The notes below the pieces were generated by a model. The model had not been told where the DNA came from, searched no databases, and saw only the letters and a list, made by a program, of their open reading frames with translations. From assembly GCA_963978895.1 (NCBI GenBank), contig OZ022238.1:49007605-49071604 (forward strand): a DNA stretch of 64,000 nucleotides, given 5' to 3'. Every line of letters starts with the position of its first letter. Position 1 is the stretch's first letter. Position numbers and translations under genes: made by a program. The stretch comes from Erpobdella octoculata. Lineage: Eukaryota; Annelida; Clitellata; Hirudinida; Erpobdellidae. Shown here piece after piece: positions 1-12,067 of this stretch.

Positions 1-1200
1 TATAAGAAGTTACAATAACTCGTGCACTCATTCAAAACTGTTGACTTTCGAATCGCTGACTGACAAGTCAAACCTTCTCACTAAAAACCAAAATATTACG
101 AAAATATGTCGCAATAAAAGCAGCTCTCGAAAAGCGGAAGGAAATGAAATGCATTCGGTAGGTGGTCCCGAGGTTAGTGGGGATAGGGGTGAATAATAGG
201 GTATGGGTGTGCCTTGAGATGGATGTGCTACAACGAACAGGGTAGCTTGGGACTGCTTGGCGGATAAAAGTCGGATAGAGGTAAGCGGGGTATTATTTAA
301 CCCTATGTCGTCAACCTGGGATGTATAACACCACAGAGGGTATAATTGAGCCTGTTTCTCATATATTAAACCAAATAAAATCGAATTCGAATAAAATAAA
401 ATAAAATAAATAAAATAAATTATTAATAAAATAAAAATAAGATTTGGAAAAGAATATGTTGATGAAATATAGATATACAGAGCAATCATGAGTTTCACAA
501 GTCACAATTTATGCATTTTAGATTTTATTTGGTAACAATAAAATTGTAATTTTTTATCAGTGTCATCTCAATGATCACATCTTTTTATTTATTTATTAGT
601 TTATTTATTAATTTTTTATTTAATGACCACATCTTGCTTAGATACATTCAATAAAATACTTTAAAAAGCATAATGTCATCATATTTGAAGCTGGGTGTCT
701 AACACCTCCGGTTGACAGAATGTGTTGTTATAAAGATTTGACGACCTAGGGTTAAACTTTATTACGGGTTTACTATTATCTGCTATAATAATTTCGAGTA
801 GTTATACAAACTTGACCGCTCAACATGGTTCTATCAACGTTAGGCTTTCACGTCTGCTCTATGACTCATTTTTGTAAGACAAACAACTCGGACCGCACAC
901 GCCGTTATGCGAACCACCCCACCCCACCAGACAAGTAAAAAAATCTTATTAGTACCACAACGCCGACGGATTGACGGACGTGAACAAACGAAACCTTCTC
1001 GTTTCCATGGAGCGTTTCTATGGAAACGGTGCCACAGAGCGTTTCCAGAGAGACAAAACGTCAGACAACGGCGGCGGCGGCCATTGTCTGACGGTTTTAA
1101 TTTCATGGCTTTTTAAACTGGGTGTTTTATTTCTTTGGTCAACACTGCACGGACAATGGAGTTGGTGGCTGGGTTGAAATGAGACGTAAAAATGTTCCGT
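1..1200. other. unassigned AT-rich stretch with two small hairpins
   Basis: I recognise no gene here. An open frame at 28-498 (minus) has no domain I know and ends in low-complexity hydrophobic sequence from AT-rich DNA. Around 1006-1097 the DNA is GC-richer. It contains a short inverted repeat around a GGAAACG/CGTTTC pair, and a second inverted repeat with arms at about 1055-1068 and 1084-1097 around a GGC-rich loop. This could be the remains of a small transposable element, but no ends or target duplication were found. Confidence 0.4.
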
Positions 1201-1211
1201 GCGGGGTGGTT

Positions 1212-1475
1212 GTGGTGATGATGATGATGATGATGATGGTGTTGATGATGGTGATGATGATGATGGTGGTGGTGATGATGATGGTGGTGGTGTTGATGAT
1301 GGTGATGATGATGATAGTGTTGGTGATGATGGTGGTGGTGATGGTGGTGATGATGATGATGATGTTGATGATAATGGTGGTGATGATGATGATGATAGTG
1401 TTGGTGATGATGGTGGTGATGATGATTATGGTGGTGGTGGTGATGATGATGATGACGACGGTGATGGCGGTGAAT
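1212..1475. repeat. (GAT/GGT)n microsatellite
   Basis: An imperfect trinucleotide array of GAT with interspersed GGT units. It gives shadow reading frames of poly-Asp/Gly or poly-Met/Val in several frames, none of which is a gene. Confidence 0.9.
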
Positions 1476-1874
1476 TAGAGAATTCTGATCACGGTGATGA
1501 TAATGATGACGTCACGATAAAATAAGATGAAATAAAATAAGACAAAATAAAATAAAATAATTTCAAAAAATCACCTTCCCCGTAGGAAACTGGGTAACTT
1601 TTCTTCTCGGCCTAGTACCGGGTGCTTTTCTCTTCCCTCTGACTTGGCCGCAGTCTGATTGGTAGCAAGTTTGTAGCTCTGGGTGAACTGGATAGTGGTG
1701 CTGTGTAGCAGGCGGGAGCTGATGGTTAGACTGACCCTGGTGCTGACGGTGGTGATGGCAATGGGCGTGCGTGGGCGGATAAAGATGACCACTACTCGAG
1801 AGGTCGGGTTTGGGTTTTTTCTGGTTGACCTGGCAGCAAGATCTTGCCTGGAAGATCAAAAAAATAAATTTAAA

Positions 1875-1880
1875 TTTAAT
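1875..1880 (-). terminator. possible weak poly(A) signal for the protocadherin
   Basis: On the minus strand this reads ATTAAA about 35 nt after the protocadherin stop codon. It is a common variant hexamer in AT-rich DNA, so the call is weak. Confidence 0.2.
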
Positions 1881-1914
1881 TTGCTTTTAGTAATAAACAA
1901 AAACTATGCCTAAA

Positions 1915-4900
1915 TTACAAAAACTGCAACCGAAGATCAACCTTGCGACAGAATCCATCTTCGGCGACGGTGAGCAATCCGTCTTTGCAGCATTCGCAGT
2001 CGGTGCAGCTGCCGCCTCGGTCGCTCTCGCACCTTCCGACGCCTGGACAGCGCCTGTTGCTGCTTCCGTCTGATTTCGTATTTTTGACGTCCGTTTCCCT
2101 CCTGGCGAAAGGCAGGTGCTTGTCGGAGCTGCACGACCTCTTCGAGCTGAGACTGGGCACCCGGCTGACCTTCTTCCAGTTATCACCGCCACCCTCTTCG
2201 GCGCCTTCAGGCCAGCGATAGTTGCCGGTCTCCTCGCAGGAGGTGTTGCCGCAGCTGTACGAGCCCGTCCTGTCCCGTTTGTTGAGAAAGGATTCGCTCC
2301 TTCTCATTTCGATTTTCTTCTTTTCTTTTCTTTCGTTCGTTCTTTTTCTTCGGCACATTATGAAAACTGTGATGGCCAAGACCAAAGCCAGTACTCCAAT
2401 CGCGCCGCAACACACGGCTAGCAGCATCGGCAGAAAGTATCTGTGCTCTAAGCCAAACCACATGAGTCTGTCATCATCAACTCCACTCGCTAAAGCTTTA
2501 TCGGATCTCAGAGCAGCGCCTTTAGTCGACAGCGATCCATTCACGCTGACAAGCAACTCGACTGTGCTCGACAGAGGTGGATTACCTCCGTCCTCGGCCA
2601 AAAATCGCAATCGGTAAGTTTTTTCGGCTTCGAGAGCGACCAGGTTTGTGACATCGCCTGAAGTCCCATCGACTGTGAACATCCCAGAAGTTTCACGTCC
2701 ATCGTTGTAATCTTCGACACTCACAATAGAAAACGTCAGTAAAGCATTTTCACCTGTGTCTTTGTCGGTTGCAACCAGCTTCGTGATGGCCGATCCACGC
2801 TCTGCGTTGAGAGGAACTGCTATCCGGCTGAGACGAAACTTTTCTGGAAAGATGAATATCGGTTGGTTGTCGTTGCTATCCTGGACGTGTACGGAGACGT
2901 TAACAATGGCCGACAGCCCCGAGCCAGCTGTGTCAGAAGGATTCGATGCCAAGACGGCAAAGTTGTACAAGTCTTTGATTTCTCTGTCAACCCTGCTTGA
3001 TGTTCTGATGGTGCCGGACTTTGGGTCAATTTTAAAAGCTGTTGCGTCAAAGCTAGGCACGAGAGTGTACACGACTTTATTGAAATCGCTCGCAACGTCG
3101 GCATCCACGGCTGTGACGTGGCCGACAAGATGCCCGCTGACGTCCGATTCGGAGATCGTGAAGGTGTAGCTCGGCTGGTCGAAAACCGGTTTCTCGTCAT
3201 CTCTGTCGTTCACGAATATGGTCAAAGGAACCCAACTGGACAATCGTGGAGTGCCGTGATCATGAGCAGTCACTTTAAATCTCAGATCCGTTGGCATCGT
3301 CTCATAGTCAAAAGCCATAATGGCAAACAAGTGACCGGTGTTTTTCTCCAGTTTGACATACTTAGATATGTTTGCTTCGGTGTTAGTCTTCGTTTGGTTA
3401 ATTGTGCGAATAGCGCTATCTGTCGACCCATCTGAATTTGTTACTAAGTCTGAAAAAGCCAAAGGCTCTAGTAGGTAATGTACTAGGCTGTTGGCACCTT
3501 CGTCGCGGTCAGAGGCACTTATTGTGGCTAGCAGAGTTCCCACCTGGACTGTCTCACTCACCTGAAGCTCGATGTGTTTCTCGTCGAACTCCGGCGCGTT
3601 GTCGTTTTTGTCGAGCACTTTGACTTTGATTGTCACCCAGCTGCTTTTCGGCTCCGAGCCCTGATCGCTACACTCGACTGCCACTCGGTAATGCGAGACC
3701 AGCTCCCTGTCGAGAGATCTCGTGTTCTCGAGTTTGTACTCAGAGTTGAATACTTTTTCGAGACGAAACCACGATATGACTTCGGCATTGAGATTGTTGT
3801 TCAGCCTGGATTTGGAGTTGCTGGTTCTTCGCTGCCTAACATGCTCTCGACTGCCGTTCAATGTCGTTATTTGATCATCTACTTCGTCATTGAAGTAAGA
3901 ACCAGTGTCTTCGCTGTCGTCGCCATCTTCATCTTCATCGAAACTATCACCATCGAGTGCTGTGACTTTCGAAATGGAGCACGTCACCTGGCCGTTCTTT
4001 CCGTCGTCAGCATCCGATACCGACAGGTAAGCAATAAAGGTATTCGCAGGTGCGTTTTCTTCGATTTCATAGCGACTCGAAACGTCCATAGAGTTAACGG
4101 CAATCTGAGGATAATTGTCATTCTCGTCGACTACATTGATGAAGACTCGGGCGAAACTCGGCGCCGACTGAACCGTTCCCAAGTCGGATGCTTCGACGAC
4201 CATAAGATACGACTTTACCGATTCGTAATCGAGACTTTTCCTTAAAACGATAGAGCCTGATTCTTTTTCAATCCTGAAGATGTCACCGAAAAGTGCCATG
4301 CTCGAGTCTACTAACTTGTAAACAACTTCGCCGTTGAGACCAACGTCTGCATCTTCGGCGTAGACTCTCATGATCGTTGTACCGACACCGAGATTTTCAG
4401 ACACATCGACGCTGTAAGTAACCGAGTCAAACGTAGGCCGGTTGTCATTCGAGTCGGAAATTTTGATGTCAACTGTCATCGAGCCGCTTTTCGGCGGTTC
4501 TCCGCCGTCCACGGCTGTCACTATGGTCCTGTAACCCGATACAGCTTCTCTATCGAGTGGCGAAATGAGTTTCAGATTCAATTCCATTTCGTAGTCGAGG
4601 TCGTTGTTGGCGTAAATCAAGGCGAACGGAAAATCCGCATCGGTACTCATCGGAAGACGGTAGTCTTGGATGGAGTTCATTCCAGCGTCATAGTCAATGG
4701 CTAGAGGTATTTTGAAAAGGCTTCCAATTGGTGAATTTTCGTTCACTTCGAGAGAGTAAACAGTCTGTGTAAACGTCGGCGTGTAGTCATTAATGTCAAC
4801 CAATTCGACTTGAACTTTAGCGACGAAACTAGCAGCAGCCGATTTAGACGGTTTGACTTGTATCTCGAGCTGGAAGAAGCACTCGTCGCCGCTGAACGGG

Positions 4901-5229
4901 CTTTGACTGTGCGATACCTTGTGGCAGAGATTCTCTCGGTTCAAGGTCCTCGTGGTCACCAGATGGCCGCTACTGTGTATAATAGAAAATAAACTGTAAG
5001 GCATCCGGTTAGCGTGCTTGAACACGAAAAACACATCCTCTTTGTTCGGAACGGTGTCGTCGAGTTTGATCAATTCTCGCAATTTACCCACCAGCGTCCT
5101 AGGTGGTTGTTCTTCCAGAACAGAAAGTCTTATCACTGGGCTGGCGCCAGTGCCGGCGATCAGTCCCGCAAGGAACAGAAACATGATGATTATTGTTAGC
5201 ATAGCAGATCGTAGATGCATCTTGAACAT
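1915..5229 (-). CDS. protocadherin-like adhesion receptor, seven cadherin repeats
   Basis: A single uninterrupted frame of 1104 residues encodes a type I membrane protein for calcium-dependent cell adhesion. The first ATG is at 5229; the frame runs open further upstream but without another ATG. A hydrophobic signal segment lies at about residues 9-28. Seven extracellular cadherin repeats follow, bounded by calcium linkers of the type DINDYTP, DSNDNRP, DENDNYP, DKNDNAP, DRDDEKP and DSNDNQP, with DRE and DxD motifs inside the repeats. Repeat 4 is enlarged by an acidic, low-complexity insertion (about residues 425-485) that includes a basic RQRR. A transmembrane helix lies at about 932-958, followed by a 146-residue tail rich in Ser, Arg and Cys. 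Seven repeats with one helix resembles delta-1 protocadherins, but I see none of their conserved tail motifs with certainty. The stop is at 1915. The real tail could be extended or altered by splicing that I cannot see. Confidence 0.9.
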   Translation of the reverse strand: MFKMHLRSAMLTIIIMFLFLAGLIAGTGASPVIRLSVLEEQPPRTLVGKLRELIKLDDTVPNKEDVFFVFKHANRMPYSLFSIIHSSGHLVTTRTLNRENLCHKVSHSQSPFSGDECFFQLEIQVKPSKSAAASFVAKVQVELVDINDYTPTFTQTVYSLEVNENSPIGSLFKIPLAIDYDAGMNSIQDYRLPMSTDADFPFALIYANNDLDYEMELNLKLISPLDREAVSGYRTIVTAVDGGEPPKSGSMTVDIKISDSNDNRPTFDSVTYSVDVSENLGVGTTIMRVYAEDADVGLNGEVVYKLVDSSMALFGDIFRIEKESGSIVLRKSLDYESVKSYLMVVEASDLGTVQSAPSFARVFINVVDENDNYPQIAVNSMDVSSRYEIEENAPANTFIAYLSVSDADDGKNGQVTCSISKVTALDGDSFDEDEDGDDSEDTGSYFNDEVDDQITTLNGSREHVRQRRTSNSKSRLNNNLNAEVISWFRLEKVFNSEYKLENTRSLDRELVSHYRVAVECSDQGSEPKSSWVTIKVKVLDKNDNAPEFDEKHIELQVSETVQVGTLLATISASDRDEGANSLVHYLLEPLAFSDLVTNSDGSTDSAIRTINQTKTNTEANISKYVKLEKNTGHLFAIMAFDYETMPTDLRFKVTAHDHGTPRLSSWVPLTIFVNDRDDEKPVFDQPSYTFTISESDVSGHLVGHVTAVDADVASDFNKVVYTLVPSFDATAFKIDPKSGTIRTSSRVDREIKDLYNFAVLASNPSDTAGSGLSAIVNVSVHVQDSNDNQPIFIFPEKFRLSRIAVPLNAERGSAITKLVATDKDTGENALLTFSIVSVEDYNDGRETSGMFTVDGTSGDVTNLVALEAEKTYRLRFLAEDGGNPPLSSTVELLVSVNGSLSTKGAALRSDKALASGVDDDRLMWFGLEHRYFLPMLLAVCCGAIGVLALVLAITVFIMCRRKRTNERKEKKKIEMRRSESFLNKRDRTGSYSCGNTSCEETGNYRWPEGAEEGGGDNWKKVSRVPSLSSKRSCSSDKHLPFARRETDVKNTKSDGSSNRRCPGVGRCESDRGGSCTDCECCKDGLLTVAEDGFCRKVDLRLQFL

Positions 5230-5256
5230 CGTTATGAATAACTTTGTATATGACAA

Positions 5257-6783
5257 GAAACTTTTTGAAGTTTGCTTGCTTTTGTTTTATTCTCCTTTCA
5301 AGATGTTTTTTTATATTTTCTTTTTTCTGTTGCCTTGCCTAAGATCGGTTCTGTGAAACAAAATAATAAACATTCATCAGGAAGGATTTGAGTCATTTAA
5401 ACTGAATGATTCAAATAAATAATTAAAAATTCAGATAAATAAATAAAAGAAGCTAATAACTTATATATAATAAATAATTGTTTATATAAACATTTATCAA
5501 TAAATATATGTATTATTTATAATTCTTATAAATTAATATACAAGGAACGTCATATGGAACTATCACTCAGTCATCTGCTGACTCACAAAATGTTTGCTGC
5601 AAACAAAAGCTTTCGTGATTGACAAATGATGATCTATGATTTATATGATGGTGGTGATCATAATGATGTACTATAAATAAATTTTTATTAATAGAAATAT
5701 ACGTAAACAGCCGTGAAAAGAAATCTGTTATATCCTAATGCTACAAGGTTGAAAGATCAATATTAGGTATCGATCTATTTATAGCACTTGTTGCTCGCAT
5801 CGGAAAAGCCAGCAAATTGCTCCGGAACCGGTTGCTGCTGATCGATAAAAAACTCTAATAAAACCCGCATAAATTATCGACATGTTTTCTTATTATATTC
5901 TCTTTTTAGCTATATGTTTTCCAAATTCCTGGAAAATCCCGCGGTGATCGTAAACAATTTTGGCAAGTGTATCACTGGCGGATAAGAAGAGAAAAGAACG
6001 ATGATGTATCTGCTCTATTATTGGAAAAAAAAATTTATTCATATCAATACTTCTTTCTTTTTTTCTTTTTTTTCTTTCTTTCTCTTTCTTCTCATCTTTT
6101 TTTTCTATCTATATATCTATTTATCCACGTCTATTGATCAATTTCCCAAAAACAAAAAAAGGAAACAGCAAATATTTTAGTTTTTACGATGAAGGTTGTC
6201 CTAGACGACCTTGACGGATGAATTCATCAACAAGAAATTTTTTAAGTTATTTTTCACTTATTTTGTTTTAAATTAACTAGTAATAAATAACAAATTATAC
6301 AAACAGCATTTGAAAACATGTAAACACCGCCATGCGAATCATTCTTGTGCTAGCGAATCTCTCTTGCCTGACCTTACTGAGTCGGTGTTAGTTTGACGTC
6401 CGCTTGTAAATCGCGTCAAACGTAAGACGACATACTCAGAAAGTCACAATATTAGAAGCAATTAAATTTAGAATTAAACCATATGAATTCATAAAAAACA
6501 AATATAATTAAAATTATATAAAATATCCAGTTACAACAATGATGGTAGTAATGATAGTGATGGCGTTCAAGATTGGACCGGGTTGTATAAGTTCGAGTGT
6601 TTGTGATGCAATCGTGAGTTGTCATTAAAAACTCGTGAAGAGGTCGTAATTTTTTTTTTAGCTATCAGTGCTGCTAACAATAACGAGGTAATGATGATAG
6701 TAGATGTGGAGTATAACCAATAAGGAATGCAAAATGGAAGACTAAGGATGATGATGAAACTACAGCAAGATCAGTGTAATATT
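5257..6783. other. upstream region of the protocadherin gene, no gene seen
   Basis: AT-rich DNA between the protocadherin start and the giant TCAC array. It should hold the promoter and 5' UTR of the minus-strand gene. It contains a TTTC-rich pyrimidine tract around 6050-6110 and otherwise no coding signal or clear core-promoter motif. Confidence 0.5.
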
Positions 6784-8303
6784 ACTCACTCACTCACTCA
6801 CTCACTCACTCACTCACTCACTCACTCACTCACTCACTCACTCACTCACTCACTCACTCACTCACTCACTCACTCACTCACTCACTCACTCACTCACTCA
6901 CTCACTCACTCACTCACTCACTCACTCACTCACTCACTCACTCACTCACTCACTCACTCACTCACTCACTCACTCACTCACTCACTCACTCACTCACTCA
7001 CTCACTCACTCACTCACTCACTCACTCACTCACTCACTCACTCACTCACTCACTCCTTCACTCACTCACTCACTCACTCACTCACTCACTCACTCACTCA
7101 CTCACTCACTCACTCACTCACTCACTCACTCACTCACTCACTCACTCACTCACTCACTCACTCACTCACTCACTCACTCACTCACTCACTCACTCACTCA
7201 CTCACTCACTCACTCACTCACTCACTCACTCACTCACTCACTCACTCACTCACTCACTCACTCACTCACTCACTCACTCACTCACTCACTCACTCACTCA
7301 CTCACTCACTCACTCACTCACTCACTCACTCACTCACTCACTCACTCACTCACTCACTCACTCACTCACTCACTCACTCACTCACTCACTCACTCACTCA
7401 CTCACTCACTCACTCACTCACTCACTCACTCACTCACTCACTCACTCACTCACTCACTCACTCACTCACTCACTCACTCACTCACTCACTCACTCACTCA
7501 CTCACTCACTCACTCACTCACTCACTCACTCACTCACTCACTCACTCACTCACTCACTCACTCACTCACTCACTCACTCACTCACTCACTCACTCACTCA
7601 CTCACTCACTCACTCACTCACTCACTCACTCACTCACTCACTCACTCACTCACTCACTCACTCACTCACTCACTCACTCACTCACTCACTCACTCACTCA
7701 CTCACTCACTCACTCACTCACTCACTCACTCACTCACTCACTCACTCACTCACTCACTCACTCACTCACTCACTCACTCACTCACTCACTCACTCACTCA
7801 CTCACTCACTCACTCACTCACTCACTCACTCACTCACTCACTCACTCACTCACTCACTCACTCACTCACTCACTCACTCACTCACTCACTCACTCACTCA
7901 CTCACTCACTCACTCACTCACTCACTCACTCACTCACTCACTCACTCACTCACTCACTCACTCACTCACTCACTCACTCACTCACTCACTCACTCACTCA
8001 CTCACTCACTCACTCACTCACTCACTCACTCACTCACTCACTCACTCACTCACTCACTCACTCACTCACTCACTCACTCACTCACTCACTCACTCACTCA
8101 CTCACTCACTCACTCACTCACTCACTCACTCACTCACTCACTCACTCACTCACTCACTCACTCACTCACTCACTCACTCACTCACTCACTCACTCACTCA
8201 CTCACTCACTCACTCACTCACTCACTCACTCACTCACTCACTCACTCACTCACTCACTCACTCACTCACTCACTCACTCACTCACTCACTCACTCACTCA
8301 CTC
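6784..8303. repeat. giant (TCAC)n microsatellite, about 380 units
   Basis: About 1520 bp of tetranucleotide repeat with a single visible interruption at 7056-7057, where two adjacent bases differ. The array is so pure that it gives a 566-codon open frame of Thr-His-Ser-Leu repeats, which is not a gene. Such purity suggests recent expansion, or assembly collapse/extension. Confidence 0.97.
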
Positions 8304-8628
8304 CCCCACCCACTTAACTAATACCAACGGTATCAAGGCATTTACGACGAACGTTGATGTGAACAATGAGAAGACTTGGCGAGAATGGGCGTACTTCGTA
8401 TTTCTCACGCTAAACTTAGCTTTTTAGAACATATAAAAAAATGAACGTATTATGGCTTTTTCTAATTTATTCAGTAAAAAATAAAACTTTTATTTAATTA
8501 CATAATAATAAAAGATAAATAAATAAAAATTTGGAGTAATAAAAATTAAAAATAATTTTATGTTGCCGTTGTTTCTCTTAATCGATTAGCTGATACGAGT
8601 ATAGTTGACGACTGATGATTGATTGAAT

Positions 8629-8636
8629 TATGTATG

Positions 8637-8670
<34 letters not shown>

Positions 8671-8977
8671 TGTATGTATGTATGTATGTATGTATGTATG
8701 TATGTATGTATGTATGTATGTATGTATGTATGTATGTATGTATGTATGTATGTATGTATGTATGTATGTATGTATGTATGTATGTATGTATGTATGTATG
8801 TATGTATGTATGTATGTATGTATGTATGTATGTATGTATGTATGTATGTATGTATGTATGTATGTATGTATGTATGTATGTATGTATGTATGTATGTATG
8901 TATGTATGTATGTATGTATGTATGTATGTATGTATGTATGTATGTATGTACGTACGTATGTATGAATGTATGTATGT
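8629..8977. repeat. (TATG)n microsatellite
   Basis: About 85 units of TATG, pure from 8641 to about 8950 and decaying at the right end with ACGT and AATG variants. Open frames through it on both strands (Met-Tyr-Val-Cys or Tyr-Ile-His-Thr) are repeat artefacts. Confidence 0.97.
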
Positions 8978-9149
8978 TACCTAATTCTTGTATGTTGGCA
9001 TAAATATTAGGCATTGAGGCTAGATTTTTTATGCAACAGACAGGTTTATGCGACTAGTCAAGACTTATGTATAACTTCAAGACGACGACAGATGACGCTG
9101 TGGCGCGACTCGTCATGCTATTATGATGATGATGGTGATGATTATGATT

Positions 9150-9345
9150 ATTATGATATAGCGGTGGTATAGCGACAAAGCATTCTCCTGTTGACCTGAG
9201 AGTCGGCGGCTCGAATCACGCTGGCGTACGCAGGGTTGTGGCTGGGCGCCTAAAGATGTCTGCGTCTAGCTGTTCTGTAAAATGGACCCACGAGAAAGTA
9301 ATAGTTAGGTCAGTGATTGGTTGCCTAAAGACTATTTCCACACTA
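9150..9345 (+). mobile_element. possible tRNA-derived SINE fragment
   Basis: The stretch from about 9158 reads like an eroded tRNA head: a GGTGGTATAGCG A-box-like start, a CTGTTGA anticodon-loop-like segment, then GGCTCGAATCA resembling a B box. The stems no longer pair well, so it is not a working tRNA. Non-tRNA sequence follows up to the GAT array at 9355. A tRNA pseudogene is the alternative. Confidence 0.35.
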
Positions 9346-9354
9346 AAAATTGTT

Positions 9355-9530
9355 ATGGTGATGATGATGACGATGATATTGACGATGATGATGACGCTGA
9401 TGATGATGATGACGACGACGATGATGATGATGAGTATGATGATGATGATGGTGGTGATGGTGGTGATGATGATGATGATAATGATGATGATAATGATGAT
9501 GACGACGACGATGACGGTCGGTGATGACGA
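9355..9530. repeat. (GAT)n microsatellite with GAC variants
   Basis: An imperfect GAT/GAC trinucleotide array. A smaller GAT patch lies at 9123-9155. Confidence 0.9.
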
Positions 9531-9839
9531 TTGGAACAAAAAAGTGTGCAAATAAGATATTAAGTGTATTAGGATGGCTGTTCAAACATTGGAGAACACT
9601 TCACAACTGGCAAGTAATTTAATTTAAAAATAAAAGACAAAAAATGAAGAAAAAAGAACGTTTGAAACATTATGAGTTTGTCAACAGGAAATGTAGATTC
9701 ATGTCCTTGCATGTTCTATGCATTGTTCTTTGCTCTGACTTATGTTTCCTTTTACTGACTTGTAACATTTCAACCGATAAATCAGGAAGAAATTGAAAAG
9801 GCACATCAGCTCAGACTCTGGCGATGATAAGAGACCTTA

Positions 9840-9992
9840 GAATGATAAAAAGAAAAAGAGAATAGAGAGGAAAAGAGGAAGAGAGATAGAAAAGGAGAAA
9901 AATGAGAAAGAAAGAGAGAGAAACAGAAACAGAAAAAGAGTAAAAAAGTGAAAGATAGATAGATAGACTGGAAGAAATGGAAGACAAGATAG
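9840..9992. repeat. purine-rich GAAA/GAGA tract
   Basis: A strand-asymmetric A/G-rich stretch, ending with a short (AGAT)n patch at about 9955-9967. It is the source of Ser/Phe/Leu shadow frames on the minus strand. Confidence 0.75.
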
Positions 9993-10215
9993 GATGAGAG
10001 ATGCTGATGTGCCAAAGAATAACAAGGCGATGAATGATAATGGATGAACGATGCGGGAATACTCGATGGACACACAGCCGGCCAACCAGCTAGCTAGATT
10101 AAATCTCCTATCTCCTCTCTGACGGTCGGATAATGGATTGTTCTGTTAAAAGTGTATCTGTTTTCTTTGGTGATTACCGACAAATGGTCTACTTGGGATG
10201 TAAATACTAGAAAGT

Positions 10216-10231
10216 ATTGATGATGATGATA

Positions 10232-10270
<39 letters not shown>

Positions 10271-10322
10271 GCGGTGATCTTGATGATGATGATGATGACG
10301 ATGACGTCGATGACGATGACTA
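10216..10322. repeat. (GAT)n microsatellite
   Basis: GAT repeats, pure in the centre, ending in GACGATGAC variants. Confidence 0.9.
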
Positions 10323-10699
10323 CGACGAATCCATAAACTTGCACAGCTGAAACTGTTCGTTGTACATTTTAAGAAACGCATTTCCGTAATTACAAGCCAA
10401 TTAAAATTAATAAATTAAAATAAAAATTAAAAGACGAATATTAGAGGTGTGCGTCTTTTGAAGTTGGAAATCACCGCCAATCATCGGACGATAAGAGCGA
10501 TACCACTGATATATAAATGAATAAATGGATAAATGGATGGACGAAGGCTTAGATAGATAGAACGATAGATGTAAAAGATTTATCTGCTGACATCCGCCAT
10601 AGAACAATTAGCAGGCATCTTTGAACTGCGGCCGTGCCCTCATTATCGCTCAGAGGTAAGCATTTTGTTTCAACGAGTCGCTTATTTAAGGTGACGTCT

Positions 10700-10985
10700 G
10701 CGAAAGAAATAGAGAAATTAGTAAGAGAAAAAGAAAAAAAAGAGAGAAAAAGAGGGAAGGAAAAGAGAAAAAGAGAGAGACAAAGGGAAAAAGAGAGAAA
10801 GAGAGAGAAGAAGAAGGAGAAAGAGAAATGGAAAGAGATAGAAAGAGGGAAAGAGAGAAAGAGGGAGTGAGACAGAAAAAGAGAGATAAGAAGAAATAAA
10901 AGAAAGAGAGAGAGGAGGAGAAAAAGAGAAGGGGGATAAGAAAAGGCGAAAAAGGAAAAGATGAAGATTTGGGGGGAAACAGAGA
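10700..10985. repeat. purine-rich GA/GAAA tract
   Basis: About 280 bp almost entirely of A and G on the plus strand, a polypurine/polypyrimidine tract able to adopt non-B structures. Overlapping frames (Arg/Glu/Lys or Ser/Leu/Phe) are artefacts. Confidence 0.85.
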
Positions 10986-11684
10986 AACCGTGCATTGAAT
11001 AAAAAAGATTTATTTAACCTTCAATGCAGCTCTATAGAGTGCGAACGTCAGACTTGAGAAATTTGTAAAAACTTGAGATTTATTTTAGAAAAAGTTTTTT
11101 TATTTATTGATTTATTTAATTTTTTTTTATTTATTATTTAATTTATTTTTTTTCTTCCTACTAAAGTTTAATTCTTATTTTGTTTTTTAGTTTAAAAATG
11201 GTCCTTCAAGAAATGAGTAACATTTGACTCTATTGATTGTCACTACCAAAACGATGTAGTTCAGCCACGAAGATGCCCCCGACAGTCCTAATTTCTAACC
11301 CATCCCCACCCCACCCCACTAAGGTGCCCCTTGTCTTCAATGGTAGTCTAAATTAGTCGGTTTTAATTACAGCAGCACTTAACTCCCACTTGTTAACAGA
11401 CGATCTCGCACACAAATAATTCGGTCACCTTATAGTCAACTAATAAGTTACAAAACAAACAAGCAAACACACAAGTGCACGTGAACAATCAAGTTCACAC
11501 GTACACACGTACACTCGTGCACTTGTTTCACCTTTTGCCGCCCCGCTCGGCAACCTGTTAAATCTCCCCCGCGGTTGGCAATTCGAAAGTTTTCTTGAAA
11601 AACAAGCTTTTTGATGTTTTTGACGAAAGCCGACGCCATGACGGTTGGCGATGATGCCTCGCAGATGAATGGAGAGATAAGAGT

Positions 11685-11711
11685 GGAAGAGACAGAGAGG
11701 AAGAGTGAGAG

Positions 11712-11773
<62 letters not shown>

Positions 11774-11860
11774 AATGGGGAGGGAAAACATTGCAAGAGG
11801 GATGGGGAGAAAGAAGAGGTGGAAAATTGGAAGGGAAGGAGGGGGATAGGAAAAAAGGAG
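11685..11860. repeat. (GA)n microsatellite with purine-rich flanks
   Basis: A pure GA dinucleotide run at about 11713-11762 inside a longer purine-rich stretch. Confidence 0.9.
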
Positions 11861-11964
11861 TGAAGGAAGAATGATTTCTCACTAGCCCTAAAACAATTAT
11901 TTGGGCAGTAGTGGGCACACCATAGCCCCCTTTTCTTATTCACCCATCTTCAGCATATGCAACC

Positions 11965-12067
11965 GTAGTCATCATCATCATCATTATCATCATCATCACC
12001 ATCACCACCACCACCACCACCACCACCACCACCATCACCACCATCATTACCATCATCATCATCACCG
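11965..12067. repeat. (CAT/CAC)n microsatellite
   Basis: Trinucleotide array of CAT flanks with a CAC core. Confidence 0.9.

Noticed and set aside
2116..4245. Several plus-strand frames opposite the protocadherin
   Set aside because: Antisense shadows of a long GC-richer coding exon; none has domains or splice context.
6727..8427. 566-codon open frame (Thr-His-Ser-Leu repeats)
   Set aside because: It is the translation of a pure tetranucleotide microsatellite, which lacks stops in this frame by chance.
8619..9014. Overlapping frames on both strands rich in Met-Tyr-Val-Cys or Tyr-Ile-His-Thr
   Set aside because: Artefact of the (TATG)n array.
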